A stretch of 64,000 nucleotides of DNA from contig NZ_CP091139.2 of NCBI RefSeq assembly GCF_021582895.2, positions 1,302,001 to 1,366,000 on the forward strand, given 5' to 3'. Source of the DNA: Microbacterium elymi. GTDB lineage: Bacteria; Actinomycetota; Actinomycetes; Actinomycetales; Microbacteriaceae. Below, piece after piece: positions 20,914 through 29,602 of this stretch (its first letter is position 1; every line of letters starts with the position of its first letter). The notes below the pieces were generated by a model. The model did no database searches, was not told where the DNA came from, and was given only the letters and a program-made list of their open reading frames with translations. A program made the translations under genes and the position numbers.

Positions 20914-21905
20914 CTACTTCTGCAGCGCGTCGCTGTAGTACGCCGACTGCTCGGGCACCGAGTCCGCGATTCCCAGCTCGGGCAGGGCGTCGGCGTAACC
21001 GGTCAATCCGGCCATGTTGATCTTGCCGTCCGTGCTGAAGTTCGGGACGAGGGCGTCATAGGTCTTGCCTGCGATGTCCTTCTTCATGCCGAGCTTGTCG
21101 ACGGCGAGGGCGATGGTGTCGTCCCGGTTGTCCTTCATCCACTGGATCGCGTCGGTGTAGGCGGCGGTGAGGCCGGTCAGGGTCTTCTTGTTCGACGAGA
21201 TGAAGTCCGAGGACGCCATCAGGATCGCGAACTGGTCGGTGTCGCCGATCGCGTCGTCGGCGGTCTGCGCGATCTTTCCCGTCCCTTCGGCCTCGACGGT
21301 CAGACCGAAGTTGACCGGCAGGACGAACGCATCGATATCGCCCTTGGCGAGCCCGGCGATCGTCGAGGCCGGGTCTCCCAGCGGGACCTCGGTCACGCTG
21401 TCGAATTCGACGCCGACGGCCTTCAGCGCCGCCCGGACGATGTAGTCCGTCAGCGATCCGACGCGGGAGATGCCGACCTTCTTCCCCTTCAGGTCGGCGA
21501 AGCCGGAGATCTTCGAGTCCGGCCCGACGACGAGCACCATCGGGCTGGGTGAGTAGATCCCCCAGAAGGCCTGCAGATCGATGTCGTGCGCGACGGCCGA
21601 GACCGGCTCGAGCCCGGTCGCGGCGCCGACGTCGATCGAACCGCCCGCCATCGCCTTGGTGAGATCGGAGCCGGAGGTGAAGTCGACGATCGACGCGTCG
21701 ATCCCCTCCTTCGTGAAGAACCCCTGCGCCGCGGCGACCCGGGCCGGCATCGCGTGGATGAAGTCCTGCCCCTGGACGAGGCCGATCTTGACGGTTGCGG
21801 CATCCCCCGATGCTCCGGGGGCCGCGCCCCCGCTTGCATCCTGCGGTGAGGCCGACCAGCGCTTGCGGCGAGAACGCCCAGCGCGATACGAGAAGTGATC
21901 TTCAT
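20914..21905 (-). CDS. NMT1/THI5-type ABC substrate-binding lipoprotein
   Basis: Periplasmic-type binding protein of the SsuA/TauA/ThiY group, 329 aa. Two inserted bases (21832-21837 and 21861-21866) scramble the signal peptide. Once removed it reads a proper lipoprotein signal with lipobox LTAG-C ahead of SGGAAPG. The mature part begins VKIGLVQGQDFIHAMPARVAAAQGFF, typical of the class. ATG at 21905 overlaps the stop of the permease before it (ATGA). The ligand is unknown; the linked FAH hydrolases and SDRs suggest an aromatic or cyclic acid. Confidence 0.85.
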
Positions 21906-22660
21906 CGTTCAATTCCCCTTCTTAGTGCGGTGGTGAGCAGTGCGAACAGAATGTTGACGACGATGGTGAGCACGATGACGATCAGGACCCAGCCGAACAG
22001 CGCCGGCGTGTCCAGGCCCTGGCTGGCCGCCGCGAGCTGATAGCCGACCCCGGCGGCACCGGAGATGAATTCGGCGGCGATGATCGTGACCAGCGACAGC
22101 GACATGGCCACCCGCATCGCCGCGATCACCGCCGGGCTGACGGCGGGGATCACGACCGACCCCACCAGTCCGAGTCCGCGGCCACCCATCGTCCGGGACG
22201 CGGTCATCAGCGTCGGGTCGACCCGCGCGACCGCGCGCATCGTGCTGATCGCGATCGGGAAGAACCCGTACAGTGCACCGATCGCGACTTTCGAGGGCGA
22301 CCCGACGCCGAGGGTGGCCGCCAGGACCGGATACAGGATGATCAGCGGGAGCGCACTGAGGGTCGTGACCATGGGCTCGTAGGCGGCCACCAGCAGCTTC
22401 GACGAGCCGACGACCACACCCAGGACCACGCCCGCGACGGTCGCGATGGCGAACGCGGTCCCGGTCTCGGCGAGCGTGACTCCGATCGGCTGCAGGATCT
22501 TTCCCGGGGTCGTCGCCAGCTGGGCGAGACTGTCCAGCACCGCACCGGGAGACGCGAGCAGGAACGGCTTGATCGAGCCGAACGACGTCAGCGCCACCCA
22601 GACGAGGAGCACGAAGGCGATGACGCCCACATACGTCGCACCCCGTCGAAGCGTGATCAC
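21902..22660 (-). CDS. ABC transporter permease, Tau/Ssu type, second copy
   Basis: Intact 252-aa permease with about six membrane segments (VGVIAFVLLVWVALTSFG, VLGVVVGSSKLLVAAYEP) and EAA loop TASRTMGGRGLGLVGSVVIP. It overlaps the ATPase stop upstream and the binding-protein ATG downstream by 4 bp each. Diverged from the permease at 20069, so the channel is probably a heterodimer. Confidence 0.87.
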   Translation of the reverse strand: MITLRRGATYVGVIAFVLLVWVALTSFGSIKPFLLASPGAVLDSLAQLATTPGKILQPIGVTLAETGTAFAIATVAGVVLGVVVGSSKLLVAAYEPMVTTLSALPLIILYPVLAATLGVGSPSKVAIGALYGFFPIAISTMRAVARVDPTLMTASRTMGGRGLGLVGSVVIPAVSPAVIAAMRVAMSLSLVTIIAAEFISGAAGVGYQLAAASQGLDTPALFGWVLIVIVLTIVVNILFALLTTALRRGIER

Positions 22661-23461
22661 GCGGCATCCTGCCGATCTGCGTAGAGCAGCGAGCTGAGCC
22701 GGTCGGTCAGCTCGTGGAAGACCGGGTCGCGCATGAGCGAGGCGTGCCGCGGGCGCTCCAGCGGGACCTCGATCACGTCGCGGACATCACCGGGCCGCGG
22801 ACCCATGACCACGATCCGGTCGGAGAGATAGGCCGCCTCGGAGAGACTGTGCGTCACGAAGACGACGGTCTTCTGCTCCTCCTCGAGGATCGTGATCAGC
22901 TTGCGCCCCGATGCTGAGCCGGCTCTGCTCGTCGAGCGCGGCGAACGGCTCGTCCAGCAGCAGGATCTTCGCATCGGAGACGAGCGCCCGCGCGATCGCG
23001 ACGCGCTGACGCATGCCCCCGGACAGCTTGCGGGTATCGGTCGGCGACGTCGCCGAGCCCGACGCGCACGAGGGCGTCCATCGCGCGGGCCCGACGCTGC
23101 CGGCGGGCACCCCGGCGAACTGCAGCGCGATCTCGATGTTGCGCAGCGCCGAGCGCCACGGATACAGCGCGAGGTCCTGGAAGACGAACGAGATCTCGGC
23201 CGGGCGCGGGCGCGTCACCGGACGCTCCGCGACGCTCACCCGGCCCGCCGTCGGCGGCAGCAGGCCGCCGATGGCGCGCAGCACCGAGCTCTTGCCGCAT
23301 CCGGACGGCCCGATCAGGCTCACGAACTCACCGGGCCGCACGTCGAAGCTGATGTCGTGCGCGGCCACGACGTCGCCGTACATCAGCGTCACGTCCTCGA
23401 CGCGCACCGCCGGTGCCGCGTCCGGGCCCGCCCGGGAGCCGATTCGCTCCGGCACCGTCAT
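22657..23461 (-). CDS. ABC transporter ATPase, Tau/Ssu type
   Basis: ATP-binding subunit, about 267 aa. Walker A is GPSGCGKSSV near residue 52, the Q-loop is VFQDLALYPW, the signature is LSGGMRQRVAIARAL and Walker B is ILLLDEPFAALDEQ. Three frame breaks: one base lost near 23090 and inserted T at 23026-23031 and 22899-22904. It energises the importer with permeases at 20069 and 21902. ATG start 3 bp after the SDR stop at 23464. Membership in the long run from 25084 is supported by overlaps throughout. Confidence 0.86.
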
Positions 23462-23463
23462 CG

Positions 23464-24243
23464 CTATGCGCCGACCATCGTGTTGCCGCCGTTGGCGACG
23501 ATGTAGCCGCCGGTCAGATGCGCGGACTCCTCGGTCGCCAGCCACAGGCAGGTGCCGGCGATCTCTGCGGGGGTGGCGATCACCCCCATCGGCGTCTGCG
23601 CGAGCACCTGCTCCCGACGTCCGTCCTTCCAGTCCTGACGACTCTTGAGCCGTTCGGTCTCCATGAATCCCGGGGCGAAGGTGTTCACCCGCACCTCGGG
23701 CGCCAGTGCGCGCGCGTACGACTTCGTCACGCCGAGGATGCCGTACTTCGCCGCCGCATACTGCGGCGCCCGCGGCGACCCGTTCACGACGACCGTCGAA
23801 CCCACGTTCACGATGGCCCCGTGCCCGTCGGCGTGCATCCGCTCGCCGAACTCGTGCGTCATGAGGAGGGTGCCCTTCAGATCGACGTCGATGACATCGT
23901 CCAGCGCCTGCTGCGTGAGCTCGCGCCATCCCTGCTGCTCGCTGGACATGTCGCCGACGTTGTTGACGAGCACGTCGAGGCCGCCGAACTGCTTCCAGAC
24001 CTCGTCGGCCATCGCCTTGATCTGGTCCCACTTCGCGATGTTCGCCTGCACGATGATGCCGTCACTGCCGGCTTCGCGCACCCGCTCGAGCGTGCGCTCG
24101 GCGCCGGCCTTCGAGCTGTTGTAGTGGACGGCGACCTTCGCGCCCTCCTTCGCGGCGCGCACCGCGATCTCGGCGCCGAACCCGGTGCCGGCGCCGGTGA
24201 CCAGCACGGTCTTTCCGGCGAACCGGGGGTAGATCTCGGACAT
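23464..24243 (-). CDS. Short-chain dehydrogenase/reductase
   Basis: Intact classical SDR of 259 aa. Cofactor motif TGAGTGFG at residues 16-23, NNVGDM near 95, and the catalytic Tyr/Lys in YAAAK near 157. VHYNSSKAG after strand 2 suggests NADP preference. It acts on an alcohol or ketone; a step on an alicyclic or sugar-derived intermediate fits the operon. Second gene in the operon starting at 25084, with 39 bp to the SDR before it. Confidence 0.86.
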   Translation of the reverse strand: MSEIYPRFAGKTVLVTGAGTGFGAEIAVRAAKEGAKVAVHYNSSKAGAERTLERVREAGSDGIIVQANIAKWDQIKAMADEVWKQFGGLDVLVNNVGDMSSEQQGWRELTQQALDDVIDVDLKGTLLMTHEFGERMHADGHGAIVNVGSTVVVNGSPRAPQYAAAKYGILGVTKSYARALAPEVRVNTFAPGFMETERLKSRQDWKDGRREQVLAQTPMGVIATPAEIAGTCLWLATEESAHLTGGYIVANGGNTMVGA

Positions 24244-24282
24244 CTTCGACCTTCTCTCTTCTTCGATCCGCTCCTGCGACGG

Positions 24283-25084
24283 TCAGACCAGCGTGCGTCC
24301 GCCGTCGATGTACATGACGTGTCCGGTGATGAACCCCGCGTGCCGGGACGACAGGAAAAGCGCCGGCCCGGTCACCTCGTCGGGGGTGCCCAGCCGCCCC
24401 GCCGGCACCATCCCCTCCAGGCTCGCGCGCTTGCCGGGCTTGGCCAGCTCGCCCGCGGTCAGCGGGGTCTCGATGTACCCGGGCGCCAGGGCGTTGACCG
24501 TGACGCCGGCCTCGGCCCACTCGCGTGCCATCACGCGCAGCAGCTGGTTGACGCCGCCCTTGGAGGCCGCATAGGGCCCGTGCGAGTGATGCGCCAGCAG
24601 CCCCGAGACGCTGGACAGGGCGAGGATGCGCCCGGACCCCTGCGCGACCATGTATCGGCCGGCTGCCTGGGCCACCCCGAAAAGGGTCGAGAGGTTCACC
24701 TGCAGGATGTGGTCCCATTCGTCCTCGGTGAAGTCCAGGATGGGCCGGCGGTCGTTGATGCCCACCGCGTCGCAGCACGTCCAGGCCCCCGAGCCGGTCG
24801 ACCGCCTCATCCACCACCCGTGCGCCCGCGCCATGCTCGGTGAGATCAGCCTGGATGGGCAGGTACTCCACACCGGCTGCGGCGGCCGCCGCGCCGAGGG
24901 CGTCCAGCACGCTGGAGTCACGGTCGACGACTGCGACGGATGCCCCGGCCGACGCGTAGGCGAGGGCGCAGGCGCCGCCGATCCCGCCGCCGCCGGCCAC
25001 GAGCACCCGTGACCCGCGCAGGCCGAGCCAGTCGGTGTCGGTCGCGGCGTGCGGCGTGATCTCGGCGGTGGGGGCAGTCGCCAT
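24283..25084 (-). CDS. Short-chain dehydrogenase/reductase
   Basis: SDR of about 267 aa and first gene of the operon that runs down to the GH78 gene. Motifs: AGGGGIGG near residue 30 (a Gly-rich variant of the usual cofactor motif), VDRDSS after strand 2, LSSVSGL, and the YAASK catalytic motif. A C-terminal GHVMYIDGGRTLV is typical of the family. One frame break near 24785, after LGGLDVL, where two bases are probably lost. The promoter with a TGAAA-type box lies at 25085-25145. The substrate is unknown. Confidence 0.84.
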
Positions 25085-25120
25085 CGGCGTCTCCTCGGTC
25101 CATTCAGGCGTTTTATTGAC

Positions 25121-25146
25121 TGAAAGCTTCTTTTGTTAGATGAATC
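25121..25146. promoter_or_regulatory. TGAAA-type operator upstream of SDR/ABC/FAH operon
   Basis: TGAAAGCTTCTTTTG (25121-25135) followed by TTAGATGAATC. It aligns without gaps to boxes at 28030 and 42618, sharing TGAAA, CTTT, a central T and GAAT at fixed positions. It sits 37 bp upstream of the SDR start at 25084 and touches the stop of the esterase gene at 25146. Confidence 0.6.
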
Positions 25147-26081
25147 TATCCCAGGGGAAGGCTCTCGTCAAACCCCGTGGGATGCACCGCCGCGGCCAGC
25201 AGCGCGAGCGTGCGCTCTGCGGCCGGATCGCCGATCTCGTTCAGGTAGCCGTGCATCGCGCCGCGCTGTCGCTCGATGCGCACGTCCACTCCGGCGCGCG
25301 CGAGTTCGGCGGCGAACGCCTCGCCCGAGGGGCGCAGCCGGTCGCGATCGGCGGTCACGACGAGCGTGCGGGGGTATCCGGTCAGGTCGTGGCCGCCGGG
25401 GAACGCGTACCGATCCGACGGCGTGTCGCCCAGGTAGTTGGCATTGATCGCCTGGGTCGCCTCCGGCGGGAAGGTGAGGGCCGCAGGAAGGCCCGTCAGC
25501 AGCCCCTCGAGCTCGGCGTCGGCTGGCGGCAGCGGAGCATGCAGGACGGGGTAGACCAGCCCCACCACGCTCGGCACGACGGCGTCGGGGTCGTCGGCGG
25601 CGCGATCGCGCAACCGCATCGCCGCGCCGGCCGCCAGGTTTCCCCCGGCGCTGCCCCGCCAATCGCCACCCGGTCCGGCGCCGCGCCGAAGCGCTCCGCG
25701 TTCTCGACCGCCCAGTCGAACGCCGCGACCGTCTGCAACGAGGCGACGGGATGGCGAGCACGGGGGCCCGCCGCCGAGCCTCGGCGGCCATCTGCTCGGG
25801 CGACGGCATCCCGGCCTCCGGCGGAGCGGGGGCAGCGAGGCAAGCGCATCCAGCGGCGCCAAGGTGTAGTCGACCGAGACGACGGTGGTCCCGAGCGCAC
25901 TCAGTCGGCGCCCGACCTGGTCGGCCTCGGGCATCTCGACCGTGCCGAACATGAACCCGCCGCCGTGGAGCCAGACCAGCATGGCGCCGGTGGGCACCTC
26001 GGCGGGATACACGCGCACCCGGAAGTCATATCCGCCGCCGTTCAGGGCGATGTCGTGGATCCGCACCGGGGTATGCATCAT
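25146..26081 (-). CDS. Alpha/beta hydrolase (carboxylesterase, HSL type)
   Basis: Esterase of the hormone-sensitive-lipase family, about 312 aa. The oxyanion motif HGGGF is near residue 42 and the nucleophile motif GGASAGG near 148; MHGY holds the likely catalytic His near 285. Three one-base losses (near 25815, 25755 and 25645) break the middle, in CCC runs and in GCCAGC. ATG at 26081 with AAGGAG upstream. Close paralogue of the esterase at 27055-27986 (shared TLAP, MPSPE/D, QAINANYLGD, FPGGHDL). It probably hydrolyses an ester or depside of an aromatic substrate. Confidence 0.83.
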   Translation of the reverse strand: MMHTPVRIHDIALNGGGYDFRVRVYPAEVPTGAMLVWLHGGGFMFGTVEMPEADQVGRRLSALGTTVVSVDYTLAPLDALASLPPLRRRPGCRRPSRWPPRLGGGPPCSPSRRLVADGRGVRLGGRERGALRRGAGPGGDWRGSAGGNLAAGAAMRLRDRAADDPDAVVPSVVGLVYPVLHAPLPPADAELEGLLTGLPAALTFPPEATQAINANYLGDTPSDRYAFPGGHDLTGYPRTLVVTADRDRLRPSGEAFAAELARAGVDVRIERQRGAMHGYLNEIGDPAAERTLALLAAAVHPTGFDESLPLG

Positions 26082-26137
26082 GGGACTCTCCTTCGAACTC
26101 GACGAGCTGTCGTCTGGGTGATTTGTCACAGCCGCCC

Positions 26138-27058
26138 TCATGTCCCTGCACCCGTCAGTTTCGCTGTCAAGTCGCCGATCATCAATCGCATGTCGATGCC
26201 GGTGAACACCCGCACCGGCGGCCTCCCGTCGAGGACATCGCCGTATCGCGCATCCGGGGTGAGGGCGCAACGCGTGCGCCGCTGCGACGGCGAGGACGTC
26301 GGCTCGGCACGGAAGGGCCCGCGCAGTGCGGTGAGCACCACCAATGGGCTGTCGCCGAGCACGACCGTCTCGCCCAAGTCGATCCCGAGCATGTCGGAGA
26401 ACCGATCACCGAACTCCCACAGAGTGTCCACAAGGTGCGCCGCGAGCGGACCCAGCCGTGCCATGTGCTGCAGTTCGGCCCACGAGACCAGGCACTGCTC
26501 ATACGTGGTTTCGGGAACCTGCCAGATTTCGACCGGCGAGGCGAACACGACTCCGGCGGCGATCGGGTCGATCGTCGTGTTGAACTCCGCCTCCCGCTGG
26601 GGGCTGCCCGCGGGTTCATCGTCATATCCGGGGCCGCCGATCCACACCAGTGTGAGGCGATCGGCCACGCGTGGCTCGTGCAGGAGGGCCGTGGCGAGCG
26701 CGGTCAGCCCGCCGCCCGCGCAGTAGAAGAGGGGGAGGTCGGTGTCGTCCCGCATCGCCTCAGCGATGACCGCGCGGGCTGGGGCGTCCAACGGCGGAAG
26801 CTCGCCTGTGCGCAGGCTCTCTTCGCTGCCGCCGATCGCCCGTTCGGGCCGGCCCAGAAGCTGGAGAATCCGATCCGCCGACGAGACGCCGCGGGCGACG
26901 ACCCCGGCGTCGAGCTCGGCCAACGCGTCGGGGATCTTCGACGCGATCACCAGTCGCACGTCCGCCGAGTCGCTGAGCAGATGGTGGGCGAGCTGGAACA
27001 GCCCGTCCGGATCACCACCGAAGTCGTTGTCGAGGATCACCCGCACGCGAGCGGTCAA
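26138..27058 (-). CDS. Nucleoside hydrolase-like protein
   Basis: Protein of about 306 aa resembling the inosine/uridine nucleoside hydrolase superfamily. The N-terminal metal-binding motif VILDNDFGGDPDG matches the DxDxxxDD signature of the fold, and LTLVWIGGPGYDDEP and a distal HADLF-like region are weakly conserved. Some members cleave C- or O-ribosides or related glycosides, so a glycosidase role in this island is possible. TTG at 27058 overlaps the esterase stop (TTGA); there is no better start, as ATG codons upstream lie in the neighbouring gene. It sits between two paralogous esterases. Confidence 0.65.
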   Translation of the reverse strand: MTARVRVILDNDFGGDPDGLFQLAHHLLSDSADVRLVIASKIPDALAELDAGVVARGVSSADRILQLLGRPERAIGGSEESLRTGELPPLDAPARAVIAEAMRDDTDLPLFYCAGGGLTALATALLHEPRVADRLTLVWIGGPGYDDEPAGSPQREAEFNTTIDPIAAGVVFASPVEIWQVPETTYEQCLVSWAELQHMARLGPLAAHLVDTLWEFGDRFSDMLGIDLGETVVLGDSPLVVLTALRGPFRAEPTSSPSQRRTRCALTPDARYGDVLDGRPPVRVFTGIDMRLMIGDLTAKLTGAGT

Positions 27059-27986
27059 ATGCCAGCCCCTTCGGCACGTTCGCACAGGTAGCGCGCGATG
27101 CGGTCTACCGTGTGCAGCGCAGAGGCGTCGCCGATCATGTTCAAGAACCCGTGCGTTGCCCCCGGCTGGCGGACGTACTCCACGTCGACGCCCGAGCGCG
27201 CAAGATCCCCCACATAGGCCTCGGCCGATGGACGGAGGTCATCCCCGTCGGCGGCGACAATGAGTGCCGGGGCGACGCGGCGGAGGTCATGCCCGCCGGG
27301 AAATGCGTACATCTCCCCCGGCGACGCGTCGCCGAGGTAGTTCGCGTTGATCGCCTGCGTCTGCTCGGATGAGAATCCGAACGGCAGTTCGGCGAGCATC
27401 GCGGCCAGTTCCGCGTCGGGCGCGGGGTGCTCGGCGTGAAGAACGGGGTAGACGAGCACCTGGGCGAGCAGCCGGGCGTCGCCGCTGTCGCGCACGCGCA
27501 GCGCGGCCCCGGCGGCGAGGTTCCCCCGGCGCTGGCTCCGCCGACGGCGACGAGTTCTGGCCGACCGCCGAACTCGGCCGCGTGCTCGCGGGCCCACTCG
27601 ATCGCCGCTGCCGTCTGCACCGATGCGACGGGATAGGCCGCACGCGGACCGGCGGCTTCCAGCGAAGCGAGGAACTCATCGGGTGACGGCATTCCGTCCA
27701 TGGGCGGGAGCGGGGGGAACTGCGCGATCACCGCTGTCGGCGCCAACGTGTAGTCGAGCGAGATGACGGTCGTTCCGCGACGGGCGACCTGGCGGGCGGT
27801 CTCGTCAGCTTCGGGCATCTGAAGATCGCCGTGGATGAAGGCGCCACCGTGCAGCCAGACCAGCACCGTGCCGTTCGGGTCCGCACCGTGATCGGCTGCC
27901 GGATAGACACGCACGCGGAAGTCGTACTCCGCCGCGTTCAACGCCACATCATGCGTGGCGATGGGCGACTCGGTGGTGTCGGCCAT
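27055..27986 (-). CDS. Alpha/beta hydrolase (carboxylesterase, HSL type), paralogue
   Basis: About 310 aa. Oxyanion motif HGGAF near residue 49, nucleophile motif GGASAGG near 157 and ATHGF for the catalytic His. The frame breaks once near 27530 in a run of Gs after the nucleophile. ATG at 27986 with AAGGAAGG upstream. First gene of a three-gene run with the nucleoside-hydrolase-like gene and the paralogous esterase. The TGAAA-type box at 28030 lies 44 bp upstream. Confidence 0.83.
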
Positions 27987-28029
27987 GACACCCCTTCCTT
28001 GATCGGAGATCGGCATCCAGTTCATTGCA

Positions 28030-28055
28030 TGAAAGCATCTTTCGTCTATCGAATG
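28030..28055. promoter_or_regulatory. TGAAA-type operator in divergent promoter
   Basis: TGAAAGCATCTTTCG (28030-28044) followed by TCTATCGAATG. Second of three aligned copies (others 25121 and 42618). It lies between the esterase operon (start 27986, minus) and the CMD-family gene (start 28119, plus) and may control both. The IclR gene at 28717 is the nearest regulator. Confidence 0.6.
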
Positions 28056-28118
28056 TATGCTGAATCCGACGATCCGTCAACTGTCGATGGCCGCATCGTC
28101 CACGTCGAGAGGATTCCG

Positions 28119-28677
28119 ATGACCGGACGCATTCCGCCCTTCGCTCCCGAGGAACTCCCACCCGCCGCCCGAGGCGTCTACGACGCGATCGCCGGCGGCC
28201 GGCGGGCACAGGGGCCGCAGCACTTCGCTCTCACTCGTGCGGACGGAACGCTGCGAGGGCCGTTCAACGCATTCCTCCTCGCCCCGCCGCTGGGCAGCGC
28301 GCTGCAGGATGTCGGAGCGGCCATCCGCTATCGGGGCGCGCTCACCGATCGCGCTCGCGAGATCGCCATCCTCATGGTGGCCGCACGCTGGGACAGTGCC
28401 TTCGAACGGGAGGCGCACGAGGCGGTCGGCCGGGCCGCGGGTCTGACCGACGACGAGCTCGCATCGCTTGCGCACCGGCGCGCCGTCGGGCTTCGCCGGG
28501 GACGAGGCAATGGTCGTCGCCGCGACCACCCAGCTTCTGCACGGCGACCTGGACGACACGACATGGGACGATGCATCTCGCGCCCTCGGTGCCGCAGTCG
28601 TCTTCGAGCTCACCACCCTCGTCGGCTACTACTCGACCCTTGCGCTGCAACTGCGGGTGTTCCGGGCCGAGCCCTGA
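28119..28677 (+). CDS. Carboxymuconolactone decarboxylase-family protein
   Basis: About 185 aa after removing an inserted T at 28466-28471 (DDELASLRTGAPSGFAGDEA restored). The CMD/AhpD-like helix pair is RGALTDRAREIAILMVAARW then FEREAHEAVGRAAGL. The usual CxxC of AhpD is absent, so a peroxidase role is unlikely; decarboxylase or lactone chemistry on an aromatic intermediate fits better. ATG at 28119 follows GAGAGGA; an upstream ATG at 28027 is possible but would overlap the operator. Next gene is the IclR regulator. Confidence 0.78.
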
Positions 28678-28716
28678 CTTTGTCCAGACGTTGACAACAA
28701 GATACGGTTTCACACG

Positions 28717-29517
28717 ATGAAAGCACCAGACAGCATGACCGCCACTGCGAAGGCCAGTCGCTATCGCATCGAGGCCCTCGCCAAAGGGCTGGACGTGCTG
28801 CGGCTGTTCGACGAGACCACCACCGCACTGAAGCTGCGCGAGATCTGCGACCGCACCGGCATCCCGATGCCGACCGCGTTCCGGGTGGTCGCGACGCTCG
28901 AAGAGGAGGGCTTCCTGGAGCGCCTGCCGGACGGTGCCATCCGTCCCGGCGTCGCCGTGCTGACCCTCGGGTCGGCGGCGCTGCGCGGCTCGAGCCTGGT
29001 ACAGCTCAGCGAGCAGCCGCTTCGTCGCCTGGTCGAAGAGACCGGCGAGACCGTCAACCTCGGCGTGCTGCTGGGCGATCAGGTGCTCTACCTCGTGCGA
29101 CTGCGCAACTCGGACCTGGTGACGGCGAACATCCAGGTGGGGTCGACGCTGCCGGCGGCCTACACGTCGATGGGAAAGCTTCTGCTCGCGTATCTCAGCG
29201 ATGACGAGCTGAACGCGACACTCGCGACTCATGACTTCGAGCGGGATGCCGGCCCCAATGCCGCGCGATCGCCCGACGAACTGCGCGAGCGGCTCGTGTT
29301 GATCCGCGAGCAGGGATACTCACTGCAGGACCAGGAGGTCGCCGCCGGTCTCCGGTCGGTGTCGGTGCCGGTGTTCGGCCGTGGGGCCAAGCCCGCCGCG
29401 GCGATCAACATCGCGGTGGCGTCATCCCGGCACGGCCTCGACTCGCTGCGCGGGCCGATGCTTGAGCGTCTCCGCGCCACGGCAGACGACATCTCGCGAC
29501 GGTTGCGCGCCATCTGA
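28717..29517 (+). CDS. IclR-family transcriptional regulator
   Basis: Intact 266-aa regulator. An N-terminal helix-turn-helix (LREICDRTGIPMPTAFRVVATL) is followed by the IclR effector domain (YTSMGKLLLAYLSD, SVPVFGRGAKPAAAINIAV). ATG at 28717 has no clear ribosome site; ATG at 28735 is an alternative. TTTCA-N5-TGAAA at 28708-28722 overlaps the start, so autoregulation is possible. IclR proteins usually bind short palindromes, and the TGAAA boxes at 25121, 28030 and 42618 are candidate targets (inference). Confidence 0.87.
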   Translation: MKAPDSMTATAKASRYRIEALAKGLDVLRLFDETTTALKLREICDRTGIPMPTAFRVVATLEEEGFLERLPDGAIRPGVAVLTLGSAALRGSSLVQLSEQPLRRLVEETGETVNLGVLLGDQVLYLVRLRNSDLVTANIQVGSTLPAAYTSMGKLLLAYLSDDELNATLATHDFERDAGPNAARSPDELRERLVLIREQGYSLQDQEVAAGLRSVSVPVFGRGAKPAAAINIAVASSRHGLDSLRGPMLERLRATADDISRRLRAI

Positions 29518-29602
29518 ATGAGAGGGTGATCCGGTCTGCTCGCAAGCGCGATGGTGCCCGGCCGCGGCCGTTCGGGTCGGGTGACCGGACCGTCCTGCTC
29601 CG

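Noticed and set aside
23413..24843. Long open frames antisense to the ABC ATPase and SDR genes, and similar ones elsewhere
   Set aside because: Composition is rich in Arg, His and Pro as expected for shadow frames in high-G+C DNA, and the opposite strand carries clear family motifs.
28708..28722. TTTCA-N5-TGAAA over the IclR start as a fourth copy of the TGAAA box
   Set aside because: The arms are in the reverse order and the conserved downstream GAAT is missing, so it is at most a weak related site.
29539..29546. GCAAGC between IclR and GH78 genes
   Set aside because: It fits the insertion pattern but lies outside coding sequence, so no frame can test it.
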